Notes: generated by a model from the letters alone, not told the origin. Shown: positions 1 to 8,322, numbered from the stretch's first letter. The stretch is DNA of 42,461 nucleotides from Vibrio splendidus 12E03 (GCF_000272105.2 NZ_AJZD02000205.1:1-42461); one strand, 5' to 3'. Program-made: numbers and translations.

Positions 1-59
1 TATATAACCTTCGATATAATTAACGTTCTAAATGGGGAGGATGAACATTATGAATAGAC

Positions 60-95
60 AAAAAATCCCACTCAACCTATGAGTGGGCTTTAGTA
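60..95 (-). terminator. Intrinsic terminator of the SH3-like protein gene
   Basis: An 8-bp perfect stem (67-74 with 80-87, arms CCCACTCA/TGAGTGGG, 5-nt loop) is followed on the minus strand by a T-run read from 60-66. It lies about 30 nt past the stop of the minus-strand gene ending at 125, so it most likely ends that transcript. Confidence 0.75.
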
Positions 96-124
96 AATAG
101 CATTATTAAATAGAGCGTGGGATC

Positions 125-799
125 TTACTTCGTAAATATTTCATTTGTATTTACATCAAAATAAATTTTGTTTTCAAGGGATAACCCACCACAATAAATA
201 AAATAAACATCTCGATTGCTGTACTTAACAGATTTCACCCATCCGCCCAATTCTTCAAAATCACTTGGGGCACACTCCCCTTCAGAGATCAGTTTAGCCA
301 CCGAATTACGGAATTTTTCTTGATGGATCTTGAGATCATCAGACTTAACCAAATAGGAATCCAATATCTCTTTGCTTTCTTTTTCCGAAATAATGACTTC
401 ATCATTCGATAAGCCTGATATAGAGACCCATTCCGCCGTCTGTGGGCCGCCATCTTTAAGGACAATATAGTCTGAGATACGAGCCCATTCGCCCTGCTTC
501 TCGAGTACCTCAACCTTTTCCCCTTTATAGAGATAATCTGTTATCAAGCCATCAATTTCAGGTTGCTCGACCACTTCTAGTTTTCTCTCCAAAACGTAAA
601 ATTCCGTCTGCTCTGGTTCAGGCTGAAGATCCATGATGGGTACGAGGTCAGATTCAGATTGCTCGGTAGCTTCTAACGCCGGCTCTTCCGTTTTCTCTTG
701 TGGGATTGGGTCTTTATTCATGACCAAGAAGTAGTATGCCGCTCCTCCCCCTCCGCCCAATATCAACAACACAAGTAAAGCGATCAGCGCTTTTTTCAT
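125..799 (-). CDS. Membrane-anchored protein with SH3-like (SH3b) domain
   Basis: The product is about 224 residues. It begins with two lysines and one hydrophobic segment (about residues 5-26, rich in Leu, Gly and Ala), then an acidic Pro/Glu-rich linker (about 30-65), then a domain of about 60 residues that reads like a bacterial SH3 fold (alternating strands, GEKVEVLEKQGEWARIS motif). The C-terminal part contains two cysteines (GECAPS and YCGG) that could pair in the periplasm. I chose the ATG at 799 because GGTGGA precedes it; a GTG nine bases upstream is also possible. Its orientation suggests an inner-membrane anchor with the rest periplasmic. SH3b domains often bind cell-wall or protein ligands, but the function here is unknown. 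It is divergent from the next gene. Confidence 0.75.
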   Translation of the reverse strand: MKKALIALLVLLILGGGGGAAYYFLVMNKDPIPQEKTEEPALEATEQSESDLVPIMDLQPEPEQTEFYVLERKLEVVEQPEIDGLITDYLYKGEKVEVLEKQGEWARISDYIVLKDGGPQTAEWVSISGLSNDEVIISEKESKEILDSYLVKSDDLKIHQEKFRNSVAKLISEGECAPSDFEELGGWVKSVKYSNRDVYFIYCGGLSLENKIYFDVNTNEIFTK

Positions 800-904
800 C
801 AAATCCACCAGCTGTTCCGTTATAGGTATGTCTCAAGTGTACATCAACTCATGCAGCTGCTCATCTATACTCTCAATAGAGCGCACGGTAAGTAGAGGAA
901 AGTC

Positions 905-1480
905 ATGAGTTTTTGGGGGAAGGTTATCATTGTAAGCGTAACTTTGAGTGCCAATGTCGCTCTAGCGAATCATTGTGACCGTGAAAACTGGCAAATGCTG
1001 CTGGATCGTCAGCTCTCTTTTGAAGGTCGCTATAATCAGTACACCAAAGAGTTCAACCAAGTTCTCTCAACCTATGAATCACAAACATTATTATCTAAAC
1101 ACTTTAATGAAAAGCAGATCATTGCTCTTTGGGCAAAGTACGAAGAAAGGTTTAATGTGCAGCTCAATAGTCATATGAATACCGCGTATGACGTCTCTGA
1201 GGTTTTGTTACAACAGGCATATGTTGTGTCTACAGAACTTGAAGGCGCTCAATCTCTAGCGTATTCATGGAAAGCCGTCGCCAAACACTGCACCAAAGCA
1301 AAACTCCCGCGCCAGGCAGAAAGCGCAAAGGTGCACGTACAAAGCTCACAATCACTCTCCCGAGATCTCCATACACTCAGTGAAAAATTCCGTCAGCTGT
1401 CTTCAAAATACCGCAGAGAAGCGACGATGATTGATGAAGCGCGCCACATAAACCAACCAGTAAACGATGCGTCAAACTGA
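905..1480 (+). CDS. Secreted helical protein of unknown function
   Basis: The product is 191 residues with a typical Sec signal peptide (hydrophobic residues 5-17, likely cleavage after VALA at about 21). The mature part is predicted almost entirely helical, rich in Gln, Glu and Lys, with two cysteines (about 24 and 129) that could form a disulfide. A GAGGAAA ribosome binding site precedes the ATG. I recognise no family. It is transcribed away from the SH3-like protein gene across a short divergent promoter region (800-904), so the two may share control, but there is no functional link to cite. Confidence 0.65.
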   Translation: MSFWGKVIIVSVTLSANVALANHCDRENWQMLLDRQLSFEGRYNQYTKEFNQVLSTYESQTLLSKHFNEKQIIALWAKYEERFNVQLNSHMNTAYDVSEVLLQQAYVVSTELEGAQSLAYSWKAVAKHCTKAKLPRQAESAKVHVQSSQSLSRDLHTLSEKFRQLSSKYRREATMIDEARHINQPVNDASN

Positions 1481-1749
1481 AATCACCATTAGATTCTCTC
1501 ACTCGTTCGACTGGACTTTTCCGATAAATATGCTCAATCCCATTCATAATATTCTAAGAACTCGTTAATCAAAGCTTTATCAATAGGTTGTAAAAGTAAT
1601 GTGCTATCTATCAACAATGAAGTTCAATTTCCGACCAATGCAAGCGAGTATGTGAGATATTCATCACAAAATAGATTTACAAACGCCAGAAAATTGTTAT
1701 CATGAATCTTCATATAACTTAATAACAAGAAACATTTTGGCTAGGTAAT
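1481..1749. other. Intergenic region with no recognised feature
   Basis: About 270 A+T-rich bases between two unknown genes. I see no clear hairpin, repeat or short coding frame with a ribosome binding site. It presumably holds the promoter of the small gene at 1750. Confidence 0.5.
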
Positions 1750-1992
1750 ATGCAAAAGACTATGGCTTTCAACTGCTTGAGTAACACGGAATGGACTGCA
1801 GAGATAAGAGGTAAACTTTTATCTGTAGCTAAACACATGGAAGAGTTCGGTTCAGTAAGTGAGCTAGAGCTATGTAAGATATTTGGAGAGACAATTTGGA
1901 ATGACGGCGTGGATTATCATTCACATGCTTTTTCATTCAGAATTAATGCACAAACTGGGGATTGTTCAATCTCTAACTTTAAGTATCACTAA
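1750..1992 (+). CDS. Small protein of unknown function (80 aa)
   Basis: An 80-residue soluble protein without signal peptide or membrane segment. It contains a short helical region (AKHMEEFGSVSELELCKIFG, about 27-46) followed by a segment rich in aromatic and polar residues that looks like beta strands (FSFRINAQTGDCSISNF). An AGGTAAT sequence just upstream of the ATG acts as a plausible ribosome binding site, and a strong intrinsic terminator follows directly, both supporting a real monocistronic gene. I do not recognise the family. Confidence 0.6.
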   Translation: MQKTMAFNCLSNTEWTAEIRGKLLSVAKHMEEFGSVSELELCKIFGETIWNDGVDYHSHAFSFRINAQTGDCSISNFKYH

Positions 1993-2010
1993 GTTTTGCA
2001 CCTATCATAT

Positions 2011-2043
2011 ACGGAGTACCTTTCACGAGGTGCTCCGTTTTTT
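2011..2043 (+). terminator. Intrinsic terminator after the 80-aa gene
   Basis: A 10-bp stem (ACGGAGTACC with GGTGCTCCGT, one G-T pair) and an 8-nt loop, followed by six T residues on the plus strand. It sits 19 nt after the stop at 1992. Confidence 0.85.
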
Positions 2044-2161
2044 ATTGCCGTGAGTTTGGCATCTTGTGAAAGATCTTTGGTCATCTTCGCATTGTTATTC
2101 AAAGATCAAACCATTTCGTTTTCAGCTCATTCTGCCTTCGTGTTATTGCTCCGAGTTTGGC

Positions 2162-2620
2162 TTAATCGGTATAAATTGGCAGTGGTGCATTGCCTTTTAC
2201 TTGTCTAATCGCAAGGTGAGTATGAATGTCTTTCACGTTAGAGAGCCTTTGAAGTTTTCTTGTAAATGCCTCGTAGGCCATCAAGTTCGGGCTAACCACT
2301 TCTAGCAAATAGTCATAAGCCCCAGATACGACGTGGCAACTGATCACCTCCTCCATCTCTACAATGGCCGCTTCAAACTTATCAATCGACACTTCTTGGT
2401 GGTTGTTTAGGCTCACTTCAACAAACACACTCATTGCGATGCCGACTTGTTCTCGTGACAAGCTCACACGATAACCGTCAATAATGCCCTTTTCTTCTAG
2501 CCTTTTGACTCGTCTTGCACAAGGCGAAGGTGATAACCCCACTTCATCAGCAAGTTCAGCCGTGGTTAACCTGCCATCTTTTTGTAGCAGTTCGAGAAGA
2601 TGTCTATCAATTCTATCCAT
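2162..2620 (-). CDS. Lrp/AsnC family transcriptional regulator
   Basis: About 152 residues, the usual length for the family. The N-terminal winged helix-turn-helix (residues 1-60) includes LTTAELADEVGLSPSPCARRVKRLEEKGII, and the C-terminal RAM ligand-binding domain (about 65-145) includes CHVVSGAYDYLLEV and ends near the family's typical PLPI. I use the ATG at 2620; the frame extends to a TTG at 2632. It is divergent from the EamA exporter at 2740 across about 120 bp. In such pairs the regulator commonly controls the adjacent amino-acid exporter in response to an amino acid. The specific effector cannot be read from the sequence. Confidence 0.92.
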   Translation of the reverse strand: MDRIDRHLLELLQKDGRLTTAELADEVGLSPSPCARRVKRLEEKGIIDGYRVSLSREQVGIAMSVFVEVSLNNHQEVSIDKFEAAIVEMEEVISCHVVSGAYDYLLEVVSPNLMAYEAFTRKLQRLSNVKDIHTHLAIRQVKGNAPLPIYTD

Positions 2621-2739
2621 AGCAAATGCCAAACATTAGTTAAATCCGTTAATTATTTGGTTGATTTTAGCAGAAATCATCAACGATAGTTCAAGTTAGG
2701 CCAAAAATTGCCAACCTGTGGCACAACAACTATTCCATA

Positions 2740-3699
2740 ATGAGTCATCACCCACTCTCCTTCAATATTATGAATCTTGGCTACTTATCTATTACTGTCA
2801 CCCTACTCATTTGGGCGAGCTTTTTCCTGTCTCTTAAAGGCGGTGCAAATTCAGATTTAACACCTGCCGATATCGCTCTCACAAGATTTCTCATACCGGC
2901 TTTGGTGTTATTACCTTTGGTGTGGAAAGCACGCATCGCGATTGCCGTCGTCCCTAAACGATATCTAACGGGTATGTTTGTGGGTAGCGGGTTGCCTTAT
3001 TTGCTTGTTGCAGGAACGGCGATGCAGTTTGTTCCAGTATCACATGGCAGTGCTCTTGTTCCGGGCACGCTCCCTCTGTTTGTCACAGGAATTGCGGTAC
3101 TCTTTTTTAAGCAGCCACTCAGCCGACACCGTGTTATCGGTTTATGTTTGGTTTTGCTCGGCATACTGTTGTTTTTAGGGAGTAGCTTAAGCAGCTTCAA
3201 CTTTGAATACACCAAAGGTCATTTGTTGTTTTTATGCGGAAGCTTAATGTGGGCGATGTTCACCATCTCAGCCCGTGTTGCTAATCTTAATGCGTTAGTC
3301 AGTGCCGGTTTTATTTCTCTCTGTTCTACTTTACTGTTACTCGTCCTAATCCTGACTGAAACCCTCCCAAGCCACCTAATGGACACACCAATCGATAATT
3401 GGCCCTTCACGGAGCTTGCCGTTCATTCAGCAGTGCAAGGCGTTGGGGCGGGTTTAATCGCGGCGTTCACTTACCTTTATGCGGTTAATACCTTAGGGGC
3501 TGAACGCTCTGCCGCTTTTGGCAGTGCAACACCCGCTGTAGCAACCTTGTTGGCGATCCCGCTCTTTAACGAGATTCCAGATGCGATGACTTGGCTCGCC
3601 CTTGGTTCTATTTGCATCGGCAGTTTGGTCGCGAGCAACATATTCATGAGAAACGATCAGTCCATGCAGTACCAACCGCCAAGCCAGAGCAAAGCCTGA
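2740..3699 (+). CDS. EamA/DMT-superfamily transporter
   Basis: A 319-residue integral membrane protein with about ten hydrophobic segments organised as two EamA repeats (roughly 15-145 and 160-300). Family features include the first-helix WASFF motif and a GSATPAVATLLA segment in the second repeat. Members export small metabolites such as amino acids or drugs across the inner membrane by proton exchange. The divergent Lrp-type regulator suggests an amino-acid-related substrate, but this is inference. The start lacks a strong ribosome binding site; an ATG ten codons later (2770) is an alternative. Confidence 0.88.
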   Translation: MSHHPLSFNIMNLGYLSITVTLLIWASFFLSLKGGANSDLTPADIALTRFLIPALVLLPLVWKARIAIAVVPKRYLTGMFVGSGLPYLLVAGTAMQFVPVSHGSALVPGTLPLFVTGIAVLFFKQPLSRHRVIGLCLVLLGILLFLGSSLSSFNFEYTKGHLLFLCGSLMWAMFTISARVANLNALVSAGFISLCSTLLLLVLILTETLPSHLMDTPIDNWPFTELAVHSAVQGVGAGLIAAFTYLYAVNTLGAERSAAFGSATPAVATLLAIPLFNEIPDAMTWLALGSICIGSLVASNIFMRNDQSMQYQPPSQSKA

Positions 3700-3760
3700 T
3701 ACTGCGTTCAAACCTAAATACAGTTCCCCTAAGCATCGATTTTAGGACTTGTAGTACACA

Positions 3761-3786
3761 GATAAGCCTACAAACGTAGGCTTATC
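3761..3786 (+). terminator. Perfect hairpin after the EamA transporter
   Basis: An 11-bp perfect stem (GATAAGCCTAC with GTAGGCTTATC) and an AAAC loop. The T-run is not immediately adjacent (TTTTT begins about 10 nt later), so termination efficiency is uncertain, but the position about 60 nt past the stop at 3699 fits a transcript end. Confidence 0.6.
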
Positions 3787-3857
3787 TAAAATCTGCTTTT
3801 TCTAAACTCGCTTCTCCATTAAACTGTCCGACCTTTTTGCAGATCCAAGAGAACACC

Positions 3858-4322
3858 ATGCAACGCGACTACACCTTAAATTGTTTAATCACAATGCCTC
3901 GCCATGAACTAGAAGAATTTAGTTTAAGGATGATCCATCGCCTTGTTCCTGAAGATGCAATGACAGAATTGTTCACGTTCGAACAAGAAGAAGTGACCAG
4001 CGAAGAACGCATGCAGTCGGCAAAATTCGATGCAATGCTGCGAATGACGGCTATTGCACTTGGCGAAGTAAACCTAGCGTTTTCTGAGTCGGACAACTCA
4101 CAACAAAACATCGAGCGTATGACTCGCCTACTGCTTTGGCACTTCTACTCGATCTCTTTCAACCTTGAAGAAGCAATCGCAATCGAAGTGCACTGTGAGA
4201 AAGTTGAGAAGATCTTAAAAAACGCACCTAAAGATGCGTTTGGCTGGGTTAAAGAATTAACTGAGCTGCTTCACTTCTACGCGAAAGTGAACGAAGGCAA
4301 CGAAGACAGTAAAGACGCTTAG
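3858..4322 (+). CDS. Conserved-looking soluble protein of unknown function
   Basis: About 154 residues from the ATG at 3858, preceded by AAGAGAA. The reading frame opens with a TTG at 3837, which is less likely to be used. No signal peptide. The protein is acidic and mostly helical (ELEEFSLRMIHRL, then ERMQSAKFDAMLRMTAIALGEVNLAF), with a Glu-rich second half. It is codon-adapted like its neighbours, which supports a real gene. I do not recognise the family. It converges with the histidine kinase gene. Confidence 0.65.
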   Translation: MQRDYTLNCLITMPRHELEEFSLRMIHRLVPEDAMTELFTFEQEEVTSEERMQSAKFDAMLRMTAIALGEVNLAFSESDNSQQNIERMTRLLLWHFYSISFNLEEAIAIEVHCEKVEKILKNAPKDAFGWVKELTELLHFYAKVNEGNEDSKDA

Positions 4323-4358
4323 CGTTAGTTCTACGTAAGAACACATCAAGCTAAACCG

Positions 4359-4419
4359 AAGGCAGACAGAGCTATAGCGAAGGCAAGTAAAAGCTTTGCT
4401 GAAAGGAGTTCTCTGCCTT
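4359..4419. terminator. Long inverted repeat between convergent genes
   Basis: Arms AAGGCAGA (4359-4366) and TCTGCCTT (4412-4419) flank a segment with further self-complementarity around AAGCTTT. The right arm lies inside the last codons of the kinase gene ending at 4372, so it may act as a bidirectional transcript end. There is no long T-run, so this is tentative. Confidence 0.4.
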
Positions 4420-5745
4420 TGTTGTTTCTAGCACGCTGTGATGTAACATCAGTATCGACTGCGCGATTTTAGTGCCGATACCTAACGAACCATTCGGCGC
4501 TTCCTGTTCAACCTCATTATGAATCACCACCTTCACCCGTTTTGGATCCGCTTTAAAACCAACATCTAACGACACCGCGGTGCCACTTGGACTATGCCTC
4601 AATGCATTATCTAACAGGTTCAAAATCAATCTCTCAAGCAAATCACTGTCACCAGCTGCTTTTACTCCATCAGGTATATCAACCTTAAGTTCGACATCTT
4701 TATGGCGGTACTGACTCTGAATCGTTTCTAAGCACTCGCTAAGCAACCCATTCAAATCTATCGATGCGTATCGATAGGTGGGAACTGGATTATCATTCTT
4801 GGCGCTATCTAGCAGCGAATGGAGTTGTTCAGACAACTTGTTGCCATTACGGTAAGCAACGTCAATTAACGGGTCTGATTGCGGGTTTTGAATCTTCCAC
4901 GTTTCCAAATAACCCAACACACTCGACAATGGCGTTTTCAAATCATGACTGAGCTGTAATAAGCTTTGTCTTCGGTGTGATGACTGATATTCAAGTTGCA
5001 AAAATTGCTGTTGAATGTGCTTCGCCATCAACTGATACGAGCGTGCAATCGGCACCAATTCTGGTACTTGATGAATGAAGTTCGGATCCAATCGAAAATC
5101 TTGGTCTGCTTGCTGTTGCAACTTGTTAGTTACTGCTTCTATTGGGTTTAACAGGCTACGTTTGACCAACAGATAAGCCCCAACCGCAAAACCTAAGATA
5201 GAGATCAGCATGAGCCCCGCGAGCGCGATGTATGGCGTGTCGACCTGCGAATTGGCAATCACAGTGTGACGATTACTGCCAATCAAAACGTAAAGATAGC
5301 CAACGGTCGAACCTAGCTCTTCAATCGCTGCCACAGAAAACACCTTACGAGCCCCGGGATTGATCGGATCTTCCCCCAGAATGGGATAAGGCTCGTCCTT
5401 TAAAAACTGTTGAATGGGCGCTAAGTCTATCTGGTTGGCTAACACAGTGCCTTCCGGCGCAGCATGAGTCGTAATTTTGCCCTGACTGTCGAGGAAATAG
5501 ATATCGAAATCTGGCCCTATCAACATCAAGGTGTGGAATATGGATTTGAGCGCTTTAGGGTTGTAGTCGGTACCAATCATCAGAGGATTATCGTCGCGCA
5601 TATGAACGGCGAGCTCTTTGTGTAGGCTCTGCTTAGTTCTTTGTTCTATAGTCTCTTTTTGCCAATGATAGGTGTAAGCAATCACCACACTCACGAGCAG
5701 AAACCACAAACTGGTGAACAAAACTAAACGCGATTTGAAACTCAT
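4372..5745 (-). CDS. Sensor histidine kinase of the spondin operon
   Basis: About 457 residues from the ATG at 5745, chosen because GAGGAGAGAAC precedes it and a transmembrane helix follows at once. A start at 5805, four bases after the regulator's stop, is possible by translational coupling. Order: membrane helix 1 (about 6-28), periplasmic sensor loop (about 30-165), helix 2 (about 168-190), HAMP linker, dimerisation/phosphoacceptor helix with SHDLKTPL (His about 266), then the ATPase domain with N-box NLLDNALRHS and a GSLGIGTKIAQ G2-type segment. The usual DxGxG G1 box is not visible; the expected place reads IHNEVEQEAPN. It would phosphorylate the OmpR-type regulator encoded just upstream. 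The signal is unknown, but co-transcription with two secreted spondin-domain proteins suggests an envelope cue. Confidence 0.9.
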   Translation of the reverse strand: MSFKSRLVLFTSLWFLLVSVVIAYTYHWQKETIEQRTKQSLHKELAVHMRDDNPLMIGTDYNPKALKSIFHTLMLIGPDFDIYFLDSQGKITTHAAPEGTVLANQIDLAPIQQFLKDEPYPILGEDPINPGARKVFSVAAIEELGSTVGYLYVLIGSNRHTVIANSQVDTPYIALAGLMLISILGFAVGAYLLVKRSLLNPIEAVTNKLQQQADQDFRLDPNFIHQVPELVPIARSYQLMAKHIQQQFLQLEYQSSHRRQSLLQLSHDLKTPLSSVLGYLETWKIQNPQSDPLIDVAYRNGNKLSEQLHSLLDSAKNDNPVPTYRYASIDLNGLLSECLETIQSQYRHKDVELKVDIPDGVKAAGDSDLLERLILNLLDNALRHSPSGTAVSLDVGFKADPKRVKVVIHNEVEQEAPNGSLGIGTKIAQSILMLHHSVLETTKAENSFQQSFYLPSL

Positions 5746-5811
5746 GTTCTCTCCTCGATGACTCTTAGGTGTTACTGGCTTTTTAGTAAACTTCGGACGC
5801 GACACATAGAC

Positions 5812-6519
5812 CTAAGCTTTTGACTCAAACTTATAACCAACACCCCAAACGGTTTTAATGAAATCATCATCACTATTCGGCATCGCAAGCTTGGTTCTTA
5901 GACGGTTGACTGTGCTACACACGGTATGATGATAGCCAGAGTGATGAGTATTCCAAACATGATCGAGCAGCTCGTCTTTGCTATACACACGTCCCGGGCG
6001 GTTTGCTAAGAAATGAAGTAAGGTAAACTCGGTAGCGGTCAGCGGTACGTCTTGATTATTGAGTGACACCTGATGGCGTTCAGGTTGAATAGTGAGCCCG
6101 CCAAAATTCATAATTGATTCTGTTGTCACAACCTCTTGAGTGGCTGATTCGACATGACTTAAACGGCGAAGTACGTTCCTCACTCTTGCTTGAAATTCAA
6201 GAACGCTGAAAGGTTTCGTTATGTAGTCATCAACACCGGCTTCTAAGCCAGACACCTTATCTAGCTCAGTGTCTCTTGCTGTAAGCATTAGCACAGGCGT
6301 CCAGTCTTCTTGCTGGCGTAACAATCGACAGAAATCGAGACCATCGCCGTCAGGTAAGCCTCGATCAAGCACGATCAAATCAAACTGGCTTCTCTGATAT
6401 AACGCTTGAGCCTTTTCAATTGAGTCGGTTCTTACAACATCATGCCCTTGGAACTTAAGATGCATATGCACCAGTTCAGCCAAGTCATCATCGTCTTCAA
6501 CCAACAATATGTTTGCCAT
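5812..6519 (-). CDS. OmpR/PhoB-type response regulator of the spondin operon
   Basis: About 235 residues. The receiver domain (1-120) shows the acidic pocket VEDDDD, phospho-acceptor Asp52 in VLDRGLPDGDG, and the conserved Lys in YITKPF. The C-terminal winged helix (about 140-235) has the family's TATEFTLLHFLANRPGRVYS and ends WGVGYKF. I chose the ATG at 6519 because MANILLVEDD is the canonical start; ATGs at 6543 (after AGGG) and 6609 would add 8 or 30 residues. It lies about 105 nt after the spondin lipoprotein gene and 4-66 nt before the kinase gene, depending on the kinase start. It is likely to be activated by that kinase and to control its own operon. Confidence 0.93.
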   Translation of the reverse strand: MANILLVEDDDDLAELVHMHLKFQGHDVVRTDSIEKAQALYQRSQFDLIVLDRGLPDGDGLDFCRLLRQQEDWTPVLMLTARDTELDKVSGLEAGVDDYITKPFSVLEFQARVRNVLRRLSHVESATQEVVTTESIMNFGGLTIQPERHQVSLNNQDVPLTATEFTLLHFLANRPGRVYSKDELLDHVWNTHHSGYHHTVCSTVNRLRTKLAMPNSDDDFIKTVWGVGYKFESKA

Positions 6520-6624
6520 CAAATTTACCGCAGCACTATTCATGATCCCTGCTCTATTCTGAGTCTGCCCACCTTTCAATTGACCGGAACAGAGCAGGAA
6601 TTCTTTCATCGTACTTTGACCCTG

Positions 6625-7305
6625 TTACTCAGTTCGAGTAATGGTGATTCTTGCACCGGGGTTAAGGAAACGATGATTGGCACTTAAAGTAGAAGTCGTA
6701 AGGCCGTCATCTTGGCTAATTACGCCAGAGTGGAAACTCACCACATCGGTGTCGTCTCGTGTGGTATTAAACCCTTCACCACCGCCTGCTGGTCCTGGAA
6801 TCGTTGCAGCAAGCTCATCGTTCAGCTCAGTTCCCGAATCCCACACATTCATGTTCATGGTAAAGGTATCACCCACCGCCAAGGACTTGAGCGATAAACC
6901 GGATTCGCCGACAAACGCATCATTGGTGTTCACCAACATTGAAGCGACGGAGATATACCCTTCTTGATTTGGGTCGACACGAATAGAGACTGTGTCTTGC
7001 TCACCTGAAAGAATCAGTCCATTGCCTGAGATGCCTTGATAAACATTGGCGTCACTGTCACTGAGCGCAAGCAATTGTGCATTACTGCCCCCTTCCGCCA
7101 AGTATTCAAGATCGACCGAGGCACTTTGCCCGATTTCAAACAGATTGAAGCTATTATTGTGAGTCAATACCGCGAGTGGCGACATCGGCTGGTTTGGAGT
7201 GAGGTTAGTTACACTCACATCATAGCGATAGTAATCGTCGTCATCGTCCGGACAACCTGCTAACACAGCTACTGATGCAGCAATAAATAGAATTCTAGCT
7301 TTCAT
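6625..7305 (-). CDS. Spondin-N-domain lipoprotein
   Basis: 226 residues. The signal peptide ends in a lipobox (VAVLAGC, lipidated Cys at about 18) followed by an acidic Asp-rich stretch (PDDDDDYY). The rest is one Spondin_N domain: an opening strand YDVSVTNLTPNQPMSPLAV, the central EYLAEGG motif, GTELNDELAATIPGP, and the ending RFLNPGARITITR. The domain in animals (F-spondin) is a calcium-binding, C2-like beta sandwich; its bacterial role is not established. The gene follows the other spondin gene by 9 nt, and its ribosome binding site (AAGGGGGA) overlaps that gene's stop, so the two are translationally linked. Predicted location: outer or inner membrane surface, periplasmic side. Confidence 0.85.
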   Translation of the reverse strand: MKARILFIAASVAVLAGCPDDDDDYYRYDVSVTNLTPNQPMSPLAVLTHNNSFNLFEIGQSASVDLEYLAEGGSNAQLLALSDSDANVYQGISGNGLILSGEQDTVSIRVDPNQEGYISVASMLVNTNDAFVGESGLSLKSLAVGDTFTMNMNVWDSGTELNDELAATIPGPAGGGEGFNTTRDDTDVVSFHSGVISQDDGLTTSTLSANHRFLNPGARITITRTE

Positions 7306-7314
7306 ACATCCCCC

Positions 7315-7998
7315 TTACTTCACAACAATGGTGATAGTTGCAACAGGGTTTAACCAACGATGGCTGCTGCTATCGAGGTCACTGATGCCGCCCGCCGCAT
7401 CACTATCACCAATGTTACCCGGATGAATATGAACCTTAGCGTTTGATACTGCCGTTTCTACACCTGTACCACCAGCGCCAAAGGTAATGAATGGAGGGTT
7501 CGGCATGCTGCCCGCCAGCTCATCATTGGCCTCTGTACCCGCATCATAACCATTTAGAGTCACTTTGTAGGTGCCCGCTTGAGTTGGGATTTTCCAGCTA
7601 TCTAGACCAACAAAGCCGTCATTGGTCGGCAGTAGCATGGCACCCAATGATAGGTACTCTAGATCACCAGTACTGATATCAAACGTAGTTGCGACGCCCG
7701 GGTTGAGGATTCCGGCCGCTGGATTCTCAACCACCACGCCTCCTGCGTTAGCAATGACACCAGATAAACCTGAAATATCGCCACCTTCGGCCATGGATTC
7801 TAGTTCCGCAGAAGTCGTTTCACCCGTTCTAAACATGAACAAGCTTGAGTCATGAGCCGCCGCTAAAATAGGGGTAAAATAGATTCCTTTCGTTGCATTG
7901 GTCACCGTCACCTCTAGCTGTGCTGCTTGAACCTGTGCTGTTCCAAAGGCCAACATAGCAGAGCTAACCACTAAGCTGATTTGAGTTCGTTTATTCAT
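7315..7998 (-). CDS. Secreted Spondin-N-domain protein
   Basis: 227 residues, first gene of the four-gene minus-strand operon. A classical signal peptide (about 1-25, cleavage near VQA-AQ) is followed by one Spondin_N domain with the same landmarks as its neighbour: LEVTVTNATKGIYFTPILAA, a LESMAEGGD motif, GTEANDELAGSMPNPP and a terminal HRWLNPVATITI. Unlike the neighbour it has no lipobox, so one partner is soluble periplasmic or exported and the other is membrane-attached. The two proteins are clearly related and probably arose by duplication. No enzymatic residues can be named. The operon continues into a response regulator and kinase, so these proteins may be targets or inputs of that system. 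Confidence 0.87.
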   Translation of the reverse strand: MNKRTQISLVVSSAMLAFGTAQVQAAQLEVTVTNATKGIYFTPILAAAHDSSLFMFRTGETTSAELESMAEGGDISGLSGVIANAGGVVVENPAAGILNPGVATTFDISTGDLEYLSLGAMLLPTNDGFVGLDSWKIPTQAGTYKVTLNGYDAGTEANDELAGSMPNPPFITFGAGGTGVETAVSNAKVHIHPGNIGDSDAAGGISDLDSSSHRWLNPVATITIVVK

Positions 7999-8136
7999 TT
8001 TGATTCCATCCTTTATCGAGTCCTATCGTTGCCAACAAAACAAATAACAGCGATATACCGTTACCTTTGCCAGAACGAATTGTGGTGTTGTTGACTCTAA
8101 GAATGGCGATCAAATCTATCAGCAACTTCATTGAAT

Positions 8137-8175
8137 TCTCATAAAACTCTCACAAGTTTATTCAAACTTCTTACA
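8137..8175 (-). promoter_or_regulatory. Possible response-regulator box array upstream of the spondin operon
   Basis: TCTCA (8137-8141) recurs exactly 11 bp later (8148-8152). Related TTCA (ends 8164) and TACA (ends 8175) elements follow at 12 and 11 bp. OmpR/PhoB-type regulators typically bind direct repeats with one helical-turn spacing. The array lies 140-175 bp upstream of the first spondin gene. Short elements like these arise easily by chance. Confidence 0.25.
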
Positions 8176-8290
8176 GCTAAGAAAAGTAACAGTAAAGCGC
8201 TGATATTTATTCGAAAACCATAGTTTCACTAACTTCCTGTGAAGCTATAAAGAACAAAGTATGAAGAATAATGGGACGCAACAAACGCAA

Positions 8291-8322
8291 AAAGGCCGAA
8301 TCGATATACCGATTCGGCCTTT
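8291..8322 (-). terminator. Bidirectional-looking terminator downstream of yggL
   Basis: A 13-bp perfect stem (AAAGGCCGAATCG with CGATTCGGCCTTT, 6-nt loop ATATAC). The minus strand continues in T residues (TTTTTGCG). It lies about 70 nt after the yggL stop at 8395. The only plus-strand sequence entering it is the spondin upstream region, so it serves yggL. Confidence 0.85.

Noticed and set aside
50..82. Ten-codon frame with a strong ribosome binding site (GGGGAGGA) overlapping the first terminator, like a leader peptide
   Set aside because: The gene to its right is on the opposite strand, so there is nothing for a leader peptide to regulate; likely coincidental.
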